Shown: piece by piece, positions 1 to 6,527 of the stretch
Layout of the letters: each line of letters starts with the position of its first letter
Numbering within the stretch: the stretch's first letter is position 1
Assembly: GCA_024275615.1 (NCBI GenBank)
Contig: JAJRYU010000150.1
Span: 1 to 11,725 of the forward strand
DNA length: 11,725 nucleotides
From: Planctomycetota bacterium
GTDB taxonomy: Bacteria; Planctomycetota; GCA-002687715; DRQF01
Direction of reading: 5' to 3'
Notes under the pieces: generated by a model
The model's input: only the letters and a program-made list of their open reading frames with translations
Told to the model about the DNA's origin: nothing
Databases searched by the model: none
Position numbers and translations under genes: made by a program

Positions 1-230
1 GCGGCGGTTCCGGCTTCGGAAAGCACGTTGCCTCCGGCGTCGCTAGTCTTGACTGTCAACGCCAATACGCCTTCAGCCAACAAGTTAGCGTTAATGCCGC
101 TAAACACGACAGTGCCGCCGCCAGTCGGAACGGATAAGGTCCCACTCTTGGCGAGTAGGGTCCCGTCGGAGAGTTCGACATGGGCGGTTCGCGAATCTGG
201 ATCTGGCAAGAAAACGACTTGCACTGCTGT
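1..230 (-). pseudogene. continuation of the lipoprotein repeat array beyond an in-frame TAG (partial at window edge)
   Basis: Read on the minus strand from the TAG at 233-231 towards base 1, the frame of the upstream lipoprotein stays open for all 76 remaining codons. It encodes a clear fifth copy of the same Ig-like repeat, including the segment HVELSDGTLLAKSGTLSVP and the end motif LTVKTSDAGGN, which match SDGT and SDAAGN motifs in repeats 1-4. The stretch is therefore the natural 3' part of the lipoprotein gene, cut off by one nonsense codon, and it runs out of the window. A GTG lies three codons after the stop (224-222), so re-initiation is conceivable, but I see no convincing ribosome binding site for it. 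Alternatives are readthrough, phase-variable truncation or a base-calling error. Confidence 0.7.
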
Positions 231-242
231 CTAGACAGCAGT
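223..242. repeat. perfect 20-bp palindrome spanning the premature TAG
   Basis: The half-site ACTGCTGTCT is followed directly by its exact reverse complement AGACAGCAGT, with no spacer. The centre is TCTAGA, so TAG appears on both strands. In the minus reading frame it encodes T-A-V-stop-T-A-V. The match ends at position 222/243 (C opposite C). Confidence 0.9.
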
Positions 243-1796
243 CAAGCTATTGACAGTATTGATAGGGTTTTGACCACCTGCAGGAATCGAAGCACTGACG
301 ATTCCTTGAGGGCCCCCTAAATCAACGACGCCTGGCGAACCGTTGTAACTTACACGATTGCCTTGAGTGTCTTCGATTTCAACTGTCAGAGTGTAAGTTC
401 CATCACTGAGTGACGAAGCGTCGAATGGACCGATCTCAACACTTGTTGCACCGGTCTGAAGACGTTTCACAGGAGATGTGACGCTGACGCCGCCAGCGGT
501 GATTATCACTCGTGCCTGCTCGTCGTTTGCCTCAACTTTCCCGCTGCGGAAAGTCAAACTAACAACGACACTGCTGGCATTGCCTTGGTTGATGAAATTA
601 GACGCCTCTTGAGGTCCGTCAGCAACGAATGCCTCAGCAATCTCTGAGACGACTGTGTCCTTCAAGGCGGCGAAAGGGCTCTTCGGCAGGTTGTTGCCAG
701 CCGAATCGCTCATCATGATTTCGATATTGACGTTACCATCAGAGAGTGATGTGACGTCCAAGGCCGTGAAGGTCAACGATCCACCGCCTACGGGAGCCTG
801 CTGAGTCAATGACGTCAGCACGGTACCATCTTCGTCTGTCGCACGAACGGCAATCATGTCACCAAGAACAGCCGTGGCATCAACGATGATATCAATCGCT
901 GGGCCCGCAGCCGTGAGACCATTGATCGTGTTCGCCGGATTCTGTGCCGAAGCGTTGATACGTGCGAGTGTCACATCTGGGACTACGGTGTCCTTCTGTA
1001 CTGCGAGAGGCAGCATCGATGTGTTTCCAGCAGCGTCGCTGGCGACGGCGTCAATTGTCAAGCTTCCGTCCATGAGCCCAGAAATATCGAAACCGGCAAA
1101 GGCGTTTGTGCCACCGGGGATGATATTTTGTGCCACGGAGGTCACCATGGTTTGACCATCAGTCGCAACCAAGCTGATCAGGTCACTTGCCGAAGCAGTC
1201 GCTGCAAAACCTACGTTCATCGTTAGGCTTGAGCTGTTGTTCGAGTTCGCTGTGTCCACTGGATTATTCGATCCTGCAGGCAGCTCAACCAAGATTGCTG
1301 GCTCGGGTGCTGTTGTGTCTTTTGTCAGGACGGCACCATAATTGGTGGTCGTCGAATTCGCTCCGCTGGAGACCGTAACAGACAAGGTGATCGGTCCGTC
1401 GTTCAGCGAAGAGGCATCAATCGGTCCGACAGGAACGGTGCTGTTGGGAACAGCTGAACCGAAAGCCGAAACGATGTTGGTGCCGTCGCTGAGAACAACC
1501 TCAAAGGAGTCGCCTAACGACACCTCCGGGCCAAACTCGACTTCGATCTCGACCGAAGTTGCTGTGGCTTGATTGATGACGTTTGCTGGATTGCGTTGAG
1601 TATTCGCAGCAATTCCGGCAGAAAGCGGAGCTGTCGCCCCTCCTCCGTCAGCACCACCTCCGCTTCCTCCGCATGCGGCAAGTAGCGTCAGTATTGTTCC
1701 GAGAATCAAGAAGCATAGGCTCCTTGAGAGCGGTGTTTGATGTGTCTCTACCGGATTGAATGTCGTCGTTCCAGGAGATGTAGTGGTATGGTTCAT
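231..1796 (-). CDS. lipoprotein with tandem Ig-like repeats, truncated by TAG
   Basis: A predicted exported lipoprotein of 521 residues up to the TAG. The ATG at 1796 is chosen because GAGGAAGGGG lies just upstream (1800-1809 on this strand). Upstream in-frame codons lack such a site. Residues 1-42 are a type II signal peptide: a long N-region with one Arg near the hydrophobic core, the core LCFLILGTILTLL, and the lipobox LAAC with lipidated Cys42. A low-complexity Gly/Ser linker follows. From residue 69 there are tandem repeats starting at residues 69, 178, 286, 397 and 510. Each opens with an NPxNxxN-like motif and carries a DxSxLxDG motif and an SDxAGN-like end, typical of bacterial Ig-like or cadherin-like beta-sandwich adhesin modules. 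The protein probably sits on the cell surface in adhesion or envelope roles. Repeat 5 is stopped after 12 residues although the frame continues beyond it. I do not recognise a specific family. Confidence 0.85.
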   Translation of the reverse strand: MNHTTTSPGTTTFNPVETHQTPLSRSLCFLILGTILTLLAACGGSGGGADGGGATAPLSAGIAANTQRNPANVINQATATSVEIEVEFGPEVSLGDSFEVVLSDGTNIVSAFGSAVPNSTVPVGPIDASSLNDGPITLSVTVSSGANSTTTNYGAVLTKDTTAPEPAILVELPAGSNNPVDTANSNNSSSLTMNVGFAATASASDLISLVATDGQTMVTSVAQNIIPGGTNAFAGFDISGLMDGSLTIDAVASDAAGNTSMLPLAVQKDTVVPDVTLARINASAQNPANTINGLTAAGPAIDIIVDATAVLGDMIAVRATDEDGTVLTSLTQQAPVGGGSLTFTALDVTSLSDGNVNIEIMMSDSAGNNLPKSPFAALKDTVVSEIAEAFVADGPQEASNFINQGNASSVVVSLTFRSGKVEANDEQARVIITAGGVSVTSPVKRLQTGATSVEIGPFDASSLSDGTYTLTVEIEDTQGNRVSYNGSPGVVDLGGPQGIVSASIPAGGQNPINTVNSLTAV

Positions 1797-1971
1797 GTAC
1801 CCCTTCCTCAATAGCAGCGGTTCAGTAGCGCACGAGGTATCAGCACTCAGAAGTGAATGGGCCACGAAAATCGATGTGGATTCCCATTCCCCGAGATGCT
1901 TCTTCTTCCTTCGTCCGCAGGGGTGATCGGTAAAAACCCCGCACGGTCTTGAGGTGAGGGAGCAACTGTTT

Positions 1972-1989
1972 TGAAATCGTTAGATTTCA
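1972..1989. repeat. inverted repeat upstream of a perfect SD
   Basis: The arms TGAAATC and GATTTCA (7 bp, perfect) flank a GTTA loop. Eight bases downstream on the plus strand lies AAGGAG (1997-2002). This could be an operator or a 5'-leader hairpin. Nothing in the sequence decides between them. Confidence 0.5.
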
Positions 1990-2008
1990 TCGCACTAAGG
2001 AGAGCAGA

Positions 2009-2032
2009 ATGCGACCAACACGGCCGTCATAA
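2009..2032 (+). CDS. possible 7-codon leader peptide (MRPTRPS)
   Basis: The ATG at 2009 is preceded by AAGGAG with a 6-base spacer, an ideal ribosome binding site, but the frame closes with TAA after seven codons rich in Arg and Pro. It might be a leader peptide for the downstream small gene or a chance motif. No codon run typical of an amino-acid attenuator is present apart from the CGA, CGG and Pro codons. Confidence 0.25.
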   Translation: MRPTRPS

Positions 2033-2077
2033 TCGACTGCAAGATGTGCTTGAACAAAAGCTTAGGGCGCCCGACAA

Positions 2078-2097
2078 GTCCATGTCGACAGATGGAC
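2078..2097. promoter_or_regulatory. nested palindrome, possible operator
   Basis: GTCCAT (2078-2083) and ATGGAC (2092-2097) are exact inverted repeats. Between and overlapping them lies the perfect 8-bp palindrome TGTCGACA (2083-2090). It lies upstream of the small gene at 2244 in non-coding sequence, which suits a protein-binding site, but no known consensus is matched. Confidence 0.3.
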
Positions 2098-2229
2098 ACG
2101 GCCAATAAAAAACTGTTCGAAATTACGACATCTCAAGGAAGGGAATGAGGTGTGTGCGTGTACCCGAATCATGCCAACCTGGGCGCTCCTGAGTAGTTAC
2201 CCAGCAAAAGCGAAATCTCTCTCTTGGCT

Positions 2230-2236
2230 GGAAGGA
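2230..2236 (+). promoter_or_regulatory. ribosome binding site of the small gene at 2244
   Basis: GGAAGGA, with seven bases between it and the ATG at 2244. This site, together with the terminator just after the stop, is what makes the short frame credible. Confidence 0.6.
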
Positions 2237-2243
2237 CTCGGCT

Positions 2244-2351
2244 ATGATTTCAGGCGTCGACAAGCTTACGACCGAACGATCAGCACAAAACTCCGCCAAT
2301 CTTGTCGGCACATTGAAACAGGGTCACGTTATTCCCCCCCGTATGGCGTGA
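2244..2351 (+). CDS. small hypothetical protein, 35 residues
   Basis: A 35-codon frame from ATG at 2244 to TGA at 2349-2351. It has a GGAAGGA site at ideal spacing, and a canonical intrinsic terminator begins four bases after the stop. The product starts MISGVDKLTTERSAQNSANL and ends HVIPPRMA. It is hydrophilic, with no membrane segment, no cysteine and no signal peptide, so a cytosolic small protein is the natural reading. I do not recognise a family. A C7 run (2334-2340) lies near the 3' end, so a base-count error there would change the C-terminus. Alternatively this is a non-coding RNA ending at the same terminator. A longer overlapping frame (2150-2356) has poorer initiation and unconvincing composition. 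Confidence 0.5.
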   Translation: MISGVDKLTTERSAQNSANLVGTLKQGHVIPPRMA

Positions 2352-2354
2352 CTT

Positions 2355-2388
2355 AGCGGGGTGGCTTCTGCCATCCCGCTGTTTTTTT
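2355..2388 (+). terminator. intrinsic terminator
   Basis: An 11-bp stem, AGCGGGGTGGC with GCCATCCCGCT (one G-U pair), a TTCT loop, then G and seven T. It is oriented for plus-strand transcripts only, since the other side has no matching A-run. It implies a plus-strand transcript that starts somewhere in 1900-2240. Confidence 0.9.
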
Positions 2389-2480
2389 GGGCCTGCCTCA
2401 TTCTAGTTTGGTGAATGGTCCGCTGAGCGCAGGGAATGAAGTTAGACCCCGTCTATGCAAGCACTCCGCCCGCGCTATTC

Positions 2481-2496
2481 ATGACCTTGTGGTCAT
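2481..2496. repeat. short perfect hairpin downstream of the methyltransferase gene
   Basis: ATGACC and GGTCAT flank a TTGT loop. It lies about 115 bases beyond the methyltransferase stop on the minus strand. There is no T-run on either side, so it is not a classical terminator. Confidence 0.4.
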
Positions 2497-2609
2497 CATG
2501 GGAATGCCCGATGAGTCGAAAAAGCGTTCTTCATCCTCGACATGGAGCTGGCAGGTCGTACCTGGCAGCGGCCATAGTCCACTTTCTCATGAACAAGGCA
2601 GTCGGTCGT

Positions 2610-3911
2610 TTATGAAGTCGCTTCAAGGTCCAATTGATACTTGAGGAATCGTCTCTTCATGGGGTGATCGTCCCCAATATCACATGATGCGAATCCCTGT
2701 TTTATCAAGTGTGCATTGAGGTTGGTCTTGTTCTTCAAGTGAAGATAGGCCACTTCCTTGCCACCATCGATCGCACTGTGCTTGGTAAAGACCTTCTGCC
2801 CTTTTAGGCGCTCCTGCAAGAAATCGAAGGCCGCATCTTCTTGGCACGCGTTGAGTTTCACACCACGCAAGATGATATGCCGCCCATCACTCAGTACGAC
2901 TTCTCGACCAGAAACAACACGTATTACGGCGAACATGTCTGGAGACGCAGGAGTTTCCGCTGGGCCTAACGCGGGTTCTCCTCGCTTCTTTATGAGCGAT
3001 TTTTCGATCACGACCGAATCAACGAAGTGATAGGGCAGCTTCTCCCTCAATGCGTCAAGGCGCTCCACACTCAATCCCGTCGATTCATCGTTGATGTGGA
3101 ATTCAATGGAGCCATCGTCGAAGAGAGGCGAGATCCCTAACCTCTCCCTTTGGATCAATTCAAACTCACGATTCAGTTCAAACCCAAGGCAAGAACGGTC
3201 TAACTGTACCGCCGCCAGCATGGTCGTTCCGGAACCAAGAAAAGGATCCATGACGACCTCACCAGGAAAACTGAACATGCGGATCAGTCTCTTGGGCAAT
3301 TCCTCCGGAAACATAGCACTATGACCGACTTGTTTTTCTCCGGGAAACTCCCAGTGGCCAGAAAAGAACTGATTCCATTCAGAAGTCGTGAGCTTCGATG
3401 CTTCCTTGGCCTCCTTGCTTGGCGGTGGTGTCTTGCCAGGCTTCTTGAACAACAAGATGAACTCGTAGTCCAATTTGACAACACCGTTGCGCGGCGTGGG
3501 AAATGACCCCATGACGCTCGCTCCCCCACTTGAGTTACAAGTCGTCACCTTCCGCCAAATGATCGACCCCATGTGGTCGAGCCCCATAGCTTCGATGGCA
3601 CGAATGATCTCCGTCCGAATCGGAATCACCTGGTATCGGCCGTAACATTCGGCTCGTGCGAATTGGTCACCGACGTTGACGGCGATTCGACAGCCTGGCT
3701 TGAGAACCCGGGCGCATTCTGACCAAACAAGATTCAGATCATTGATGTAAGTCTCATAGCTGTCGTGAAACCCGATTTGACGCTCATCGCCGTAGTCTTT
3801 CAATTGCCAATAAGGTGGCGAAGTGATGATGAGATGAACCGACTTGTCCTTAAGTCGCGCCATGTCTCGAGAATCGGAACCGAGAAAGATTTGGTGTTCA
3901 ACTGCTGCCAT
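2610..3911 (-). CDS. beta-class DNA methyltransferase (probably N4-cytosine) with C-terminal SNase-like domain
   Basis: A 433-residue amino-methyltransferase that would transfer a methyl group from SAM to a DNA base. Motif IV, TSPPYW (residues 30-35), comes first. The SAM-binding motif DPFLGSGTT (222-230) comes near the end of the catalytic domain, followed by GFELN. This order defines the beta class, and SPPYW is typical of N4-cytosine enzymes, though N6-adenine cannot be excluded. The variable target-recognition region lies in between. Residues about 326-410 look like a staphylococcal-nuclease fold: the strand pattern RVVSGREVVLSDGRHIILRG and the late motif LNAHLIKQGFA are typical. The residues matching the catalytic Arg, Asp, Glu and second Arg appear as Ile347, Lys352, Ala355 and Lys385, so nuclease activity looks lost. 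The ATG at 3911 is the first start after an in-frame TAG. The SD is weak. No restriction enzyme gene is adjacent. Confidence 0.88.
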   Translation of the reverse strand: MAAVEHQIFLGSDSRDMARLKDKSVHLIITSPPYWQLKDYGDERQIGFHDSYETYINDLNLVWSECARVLKPGCRIAVNVGDQFARAECYGRYQVIPIRTEIIRAIEAMGLDHMGSIIWRKVTTCNSSGGASVMGSFPTPRNGVVKLDYEFILLFKKPGKTPPPSKEAKEASKLTTSEWNQFFSGHWEFPGEKQVGHSAMFPEELPKRLIRMFSFPGEVVMDPFLGSGTTMLAAVQLDRSCLGFELNREFELIQRERLGISPLFDDGSIEFHINDESTGLSVERLDALREKLPYHFVDSVVIEKSLIKKRGEPALGPAETPASPDMFAVIRVVSGREVVLSDGRHIILRGVKLNACQEDAAFDFLQERLKGQKVFTKHSAIDGGKEVAYLHLKNKTNLNAHLIKQGFASCDIGDDHPMKRRFLKYQLDLEATS

Positions 3912-4034
3912 GACATTGACTTCTGACTAGACGGGCGGGAATACGTGCCCTTACAATGGGGGTATTCTCCGCCGCCAAGGGGACAAGAGATGAGTTTTAC
4001 TGTAGGATGAGTAGTTCCCGACATTCACTCATTG

Positions 4035-4040
4035 AGGAGG
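4035..4040 (+). promoter_or_regulatory. ribosome binding site fixing a GTG start
   Basis: AGGAGG followed by a six-base spacer (CACCGC) and the GTG at 4047. A TTG start at 4032 would overlap this site, so GTG is preferred. Confidence 0.8.
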
Positions 4041-4046
4041 CACCGC

Positions 4047-4592
4047 GTGGAACCACTTTACGATCCGATCGCTGTCCAAGAAGAAAACTACCTGGAGATG
4101 ATTCTCCGGTCTCGCGGCGAAGAAACTCAGGAAAGCAGGCAACTTGAGACGTCACTCAGTCAGCTCAACTTGAGACCAGCGGTGACCGTGCCCAAGAGTG
4201 CGCCAATCGCCGACGTCATTCGCTTGATGCGCAGCCATCAAATCGGTTCTGCACTCATTACTGAAGAAGACAAAGTGGTCGGGATTTTCACAGAAAGAGA
4301 CATTCTTAACAAAGTCATCCTTGAGCCTACTCACTTGGAATCCACTCCCGTTGCTGAAGTGATGACGGTCAAACCTGAGACCCTTGGGCTCTACGATTCG
4401 ATTTCCTTTGCCGTGAATCTCATGAGCGAAAGCGGATATAGGCATGTCCCCGTCACCGACGCTATTGGCCATGCCCTCCATGTAGTGAGCGTGCGGGATT
4501 TAGCGGCATTTCTCGCCGATTGCTACCCAGAGTCCATCATGAATCTTCCCCCGAAGGCTGGACAATACGCTGAAGCACGAGATGGGGGTTAA
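4047..4592 (+). CDS. protein with two CBS domains
   Basis: A 181-residue cytosolic protein made of a CBS pair (Bateman module), which typically binds adenosine nucleotides or SAM and senses energy state. After an acidic N-terminal helix-like segment of about 40 residues, CBS1 covers about 46-95 (AVTVPKSAPIADVIRLM, then the strand and motif GSALITEEDKVVGIFTERDIL) and CBS2 about 104-160 (VMTVKPETLGLYDSI, then RHVPVT and VVSVRDL). No output domain is fused, so it presumably regulates a partner protein that the sequence does not reveal. The GTG start is set by AGGAGG six bases upstream. The gene is divergent from the methyltransferase and converges on rsmE with a 30-base gap. Confidence 0.88.
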   Translation: MEPLYDPIAVQEENYLEMILRSRGEETQESRQLETSLSQLNLRPAVTVPKSAPIADVIRLMRSHQIGSALITEEDKVVGIFTERDILNKVILEPTHLESTPVAEVMTVKPETLGLYDSISFAVNLMSESGYRHVPVTDAIGHALHVVSVRDLAAFLADCYPESIMNLPPKAGQYAEARDGG

Positions 4593-4622
4593 CCTAGCCG
4601 CCGCCACGACATCGTGTGTGAT

Positions 4623-5375
4623 TCAAGCTTGACTAGCCGCTAGTCTTTGCAGCAATTGCACTTGTGCCACCGCCACGGTCAGTGCAGTTTCGACTCGGAG
4701 AATCCGAGCCCCCAAAGATACGGCTTCAAATCCCTGCTCGGCCAACAGTCCACATTCGAAAGAAGTCCAGCCCCGCTCTGGGCCGATGGCAACTGTCACT
4801 GTTTCCCGTGGTCCTATCGGAACTTTGGTAAGGGATTGGGAATCAACGGGATGGGCGACCAACCGGACCCCCGGCCCAATCAAGCAACCAAGATGATCTT
4901 CGACATAAGGCCGAAACAGGGGAAACACCCGGAGGATAGGGACTCGGGTGGCCTTGGCTTGTTCCAAGCCGTTCAAGAGAATCTCGCGGCTCCGGAGAGG
5001 GTCAAGCAGGTCGGTCTGAAAGTAACTTTTCTCGACATGCCAGCTGCGGACAAGCGTGATCGACTGAACCCCCAAGGCGGCTAGGTGGCCGAGTACTCGC
5101 CCGAGGACTTTCGGCCGTGGCAGGGCCAAGATCACATGAATCATCGATGGTGGCGTCTCGGGCGACATGGCGGCGTCAAGGTCATGCCGAATGTGGACTT
5201 CCTTGCCTACCGATTCAACAATCCCAACGCCTTGTGGACCATCTGGAAATCCGATTCGTATGGAGCTTCCGGCATCAAGATGGAGGATATCAACAAGGTG
5301 ATCACGCCTGGGACCGTTCAGGCACAAGAGGTCGGATGCTTTGATCTCTGATGGTCGCGCCAAGAGAAGATTCAT
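4623..5375 (-). CDS. rsmE: 16S rRNA (uracil-1498-N3)-methyltransferase RsmE
   Basis: A 250-residue SPOUT-class enzyme that methylates N3 of U1498 of 16S rRNA with SAM. Residues 1-75 form the PUA-like RNA-binding domain, with RDHLVDILHLDAGSSIRIG typical of its opening. The trefoil-knot catalytic part carries LALPRPKVLGRVLGHLAALGV (about 83-103), the EKSYF motif (115-119), the cofactor loop IGPERGW (197-203) and the signature LGARILRVETA (221-231). GPERGW is a variant of the commoner GPEGGF/W. Length and motif order are normal, so the gene looks intact. GGGGGAG lies a few bases before the ATG at 5375. It follows the DUF695-RraB gene by 34 bases on the same strand and is probably co-transcribed with it. 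Confidence 0.93.
   Translation of the reverse strand: MNLLLARPSEIKASDLLCLNGPRRDHLVDILHLDAGSSIRIGFPDGPQGVGIVESVGKEVHIRHDLDAAMSPETPPSMIHVILALPRPKVLGRVLGHLAALGVQSITLVRSWHVEKSYFQTDLLDPLRSREILLNGLEQAKATRVPILRVFPLFRPYVEDHLGCLIGPGVRLVAHPVDSQSLTKVPIGPRETVTVAIGPERGWTSFECGLLAEQGFEAVSLGARILRVETALTVAVAQVQLLQRLAASQA
4631..4645. repeat. short perfect hairpin at the convergent CBS/rsmE junction
   Basis: GACTAG and CTAGTC flank a CCG loop, followed by TTT on the plus strand. It lies in the last codons of rsmE. It could act as a weak terminator for the CBS gene, but the T-run is too short for a firm call. Confidence 0.3.
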
Positions 5376-5409
5376 CGCGCTCCCCCATCGTCAAAAACCT
5401 GCTTTCAGG

Positions 5410-6249
5410 TTATTCGGGTTTGGTGACGTTCTCGTAGTCTTCCGCTTTGCCAGACAGATGCCCATCACAACCGGTATTGTTGTTGTCACCGTCGACAGGG
5501 ATGACCTCCGCACTCCAGCCGTCATACTTGGCATCAAGCTTCTCGGCGAGATCAAGCCAAACTGGACGAAATTCATCCAAAACGGCCAAGGCCAAAGGGC
5601 TCTGCGCCGACGCGGTCAAGCGCCACTCGCCGTCGCCGTTGGCACATTCTTCTGCCTTAATGATCTCTTTGACCTTAAAACCCGACTCTTGAAGCGCCTT
5701 GGCCAATTGGTCGGCATGCTCACGTTCAGCGATGTTGAAGCGAGGCTCAATAGAGTGAATCTCGGAGCAGTCATCACCTTGACGCTCTAATTCCTTGAGA
5801 ATGTGCCGATCTTTGATTTGATGTCTGAAATTCTCACTGGGCAGAAGGACGTCGTTATATTCGCCCCACTCCGCATCTGCTTCCCACATGACCCGGGACT
5901 TGTGAGTCTGCACTTTTTCCATCGCTTTGTTGATGGGGGCTTGGCTGTCAGGCTCTTCGCGGAGATAGAGAACCAAAGTGCGAGCGTTTCGATGAGTAAC
6001 GGACGCCACAAAACAGTGGTCTTCAGAGTTGAGCTGACAGAGAATCTCTTCCTGAACAGCAACAAGAAGCGCCTCTTCCTCAACGGTACATAATCCGTCA
6101 TCAGTGGGATGATTCAGCTCAAGTCGAATGTGGGCACGAAAAGGGAGCCCGTTTTTCCGAACAGTGGTATCCAAGTTCAAATCGACCCCGACCTCAAACG
6201 GCCATTGATCGAGCTGTGCAACGTAGTATTCCAGATTCCGCGACATCAT
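5410..6249 (-). CDS. DUF695 - RraB-like two-domain protein
   Basis: A 279-residue cytosolic protein. Residues about 1-135 match the DUF695 pattern: an aromatic-rich opening (LEYYVAQLDQWPFEVGVDLNL), a central GLCTVEEEALL, and a strand with TLVLYLRE. Residues about 143-250 match the RraB fold: HQIKDRHILKELERQGDD, EIHSIEPRFNIAEREHADQL, GFKVKEI, and the hallmark KYDGWSAEVIPV. RraB proteins bind RNase E and inhibit it in gammaproteobacteria. Whether this homologue does so is inference, because RNase E is not in view. DUF695-RraB fusions are known as a domain arrangement of unknown function. A hydrophilic acidic tail (251-279) ends the protein. Two adjacent ATGs (6249, 6246) are possible starts with only a weak SD. 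It is transcribed towards rsmE. Confidence 0.8.
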   Translation of the reverse strand: MMSRNLEYYVAQLDQWPFEVGVDLNLDTTVRKNGLPFRAHIRLELNHPTDDGLCTVEEEALLVAVQEEILCQLNSEDHCFVASVTHRNARTLVLYLREEPDSQAPINKAMEKVQTHKSRVMWEADAEWGEYNDVLLPSENFRHQIKDRHILKELERQGDDCSEIHSIEPRFNIAEREHADQLAKALQESGFKVKEIIKAEECANGDGEWRLTASAQSPLALAVLDEFRPVWLDLAEKLDAKYDGWSAEVIPVDGDNNNTGCDGHLSGKAEDYENVTKPE

Positions 6250-6527
6250 ATTCCCGTTCGACGAGCGAAGGCCCTGCCAATGAATGAGCGTACTGCTAAG
6301 TGAGTTCGCAAGTCCCCTGATATGAACTCTCGCTGGCTAACCCAAGAGGTTGCCCCAATGGCATATCACCACGGACTTTGCGGCAATTGGCCAAAATCGA
6401 GAATAGGCCGCGATGAGCCCCCAGGTTGCAGGAAATCCCCATTATTCACGACCTTGCCGCCATCACCGGCAATATAGTCCCCGACTTTGCCGTATCTCAC
6501 CACTCACGAGCCATGGTGTTTGGTAGC

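Larger units (their letters stand above)
1..1592 (-). repeat. array of about 110-residue Ig-like repeats (5 copies, last one broken and incomplete)
   Basis: Repeat unit lengths are 109, 108, 111 and 113 residues, judged from the recurring NPxNxxN opening motif. The fifth unit starts at codon 510, and its remainder lies after the TAG. The copies are divergent in sequence (protein-level repeats, not recent DNA duplications), which argues for an old, selected multidomain architecture. Confidence 0.75.
1797..2609. other. gene-poor region between the lipoprotein and the methyltransferase
   Basis: Over 800 bases with only short open frames. It holds the promoter side of the lipoprotein gene, a TGAAATC-GTTA-GATTTCA inverted repeat followed by a strong but almost ORF-less SD (1972-2032), a nested palindrome (2078-2097), a supported 35-codon gene (2244-2351) and its terminator. 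After that, 2389-2609 holds only a hairpin, ATGACC-TTGT-GGTCAT (2481-2496). I see no tRNA, mobile element or gene remnant that I can name. Confidence 0.6.

Noticed and set aside
28..234. plus-strand open frame of 68 codons at the left edge
   Set aside because: It is the reverse complement of the clear Ig-like repeat continuation on the minus strand. No ribosome binding site and no family-like features.
1847..1990. 47-codon minus-strand frame upstream of the lipoprotein
   Set aside because: No ribosome binding site before its ATG. It overlaps the lipoprotein leader region and its sequence is not family-like.
2145..2192. 15-codon plus frame after AAGGA
   Set aside because: The SD spacing is acceptable, but the product (MRCVRVPESCQPGRS) shows no conserved feature and the better-supported small gene lies downstream.
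2387..2644. 85-codon plus frame overlapping the methyltransferase 3' end
   Set aside because: It starts with a TTG inside the terminator T-run, has no SD and runs antisense into the methyltransferase.
3916..3944. TTGACT - 17 bases - GAATAC as a plus-strand promoter for the CBS gene
   Set aside because: The -35 is good but the -10 matches the TATAAT consensus at only two positions. The better -10 (TACAAT at 3952) has no -35 at proper spacing.
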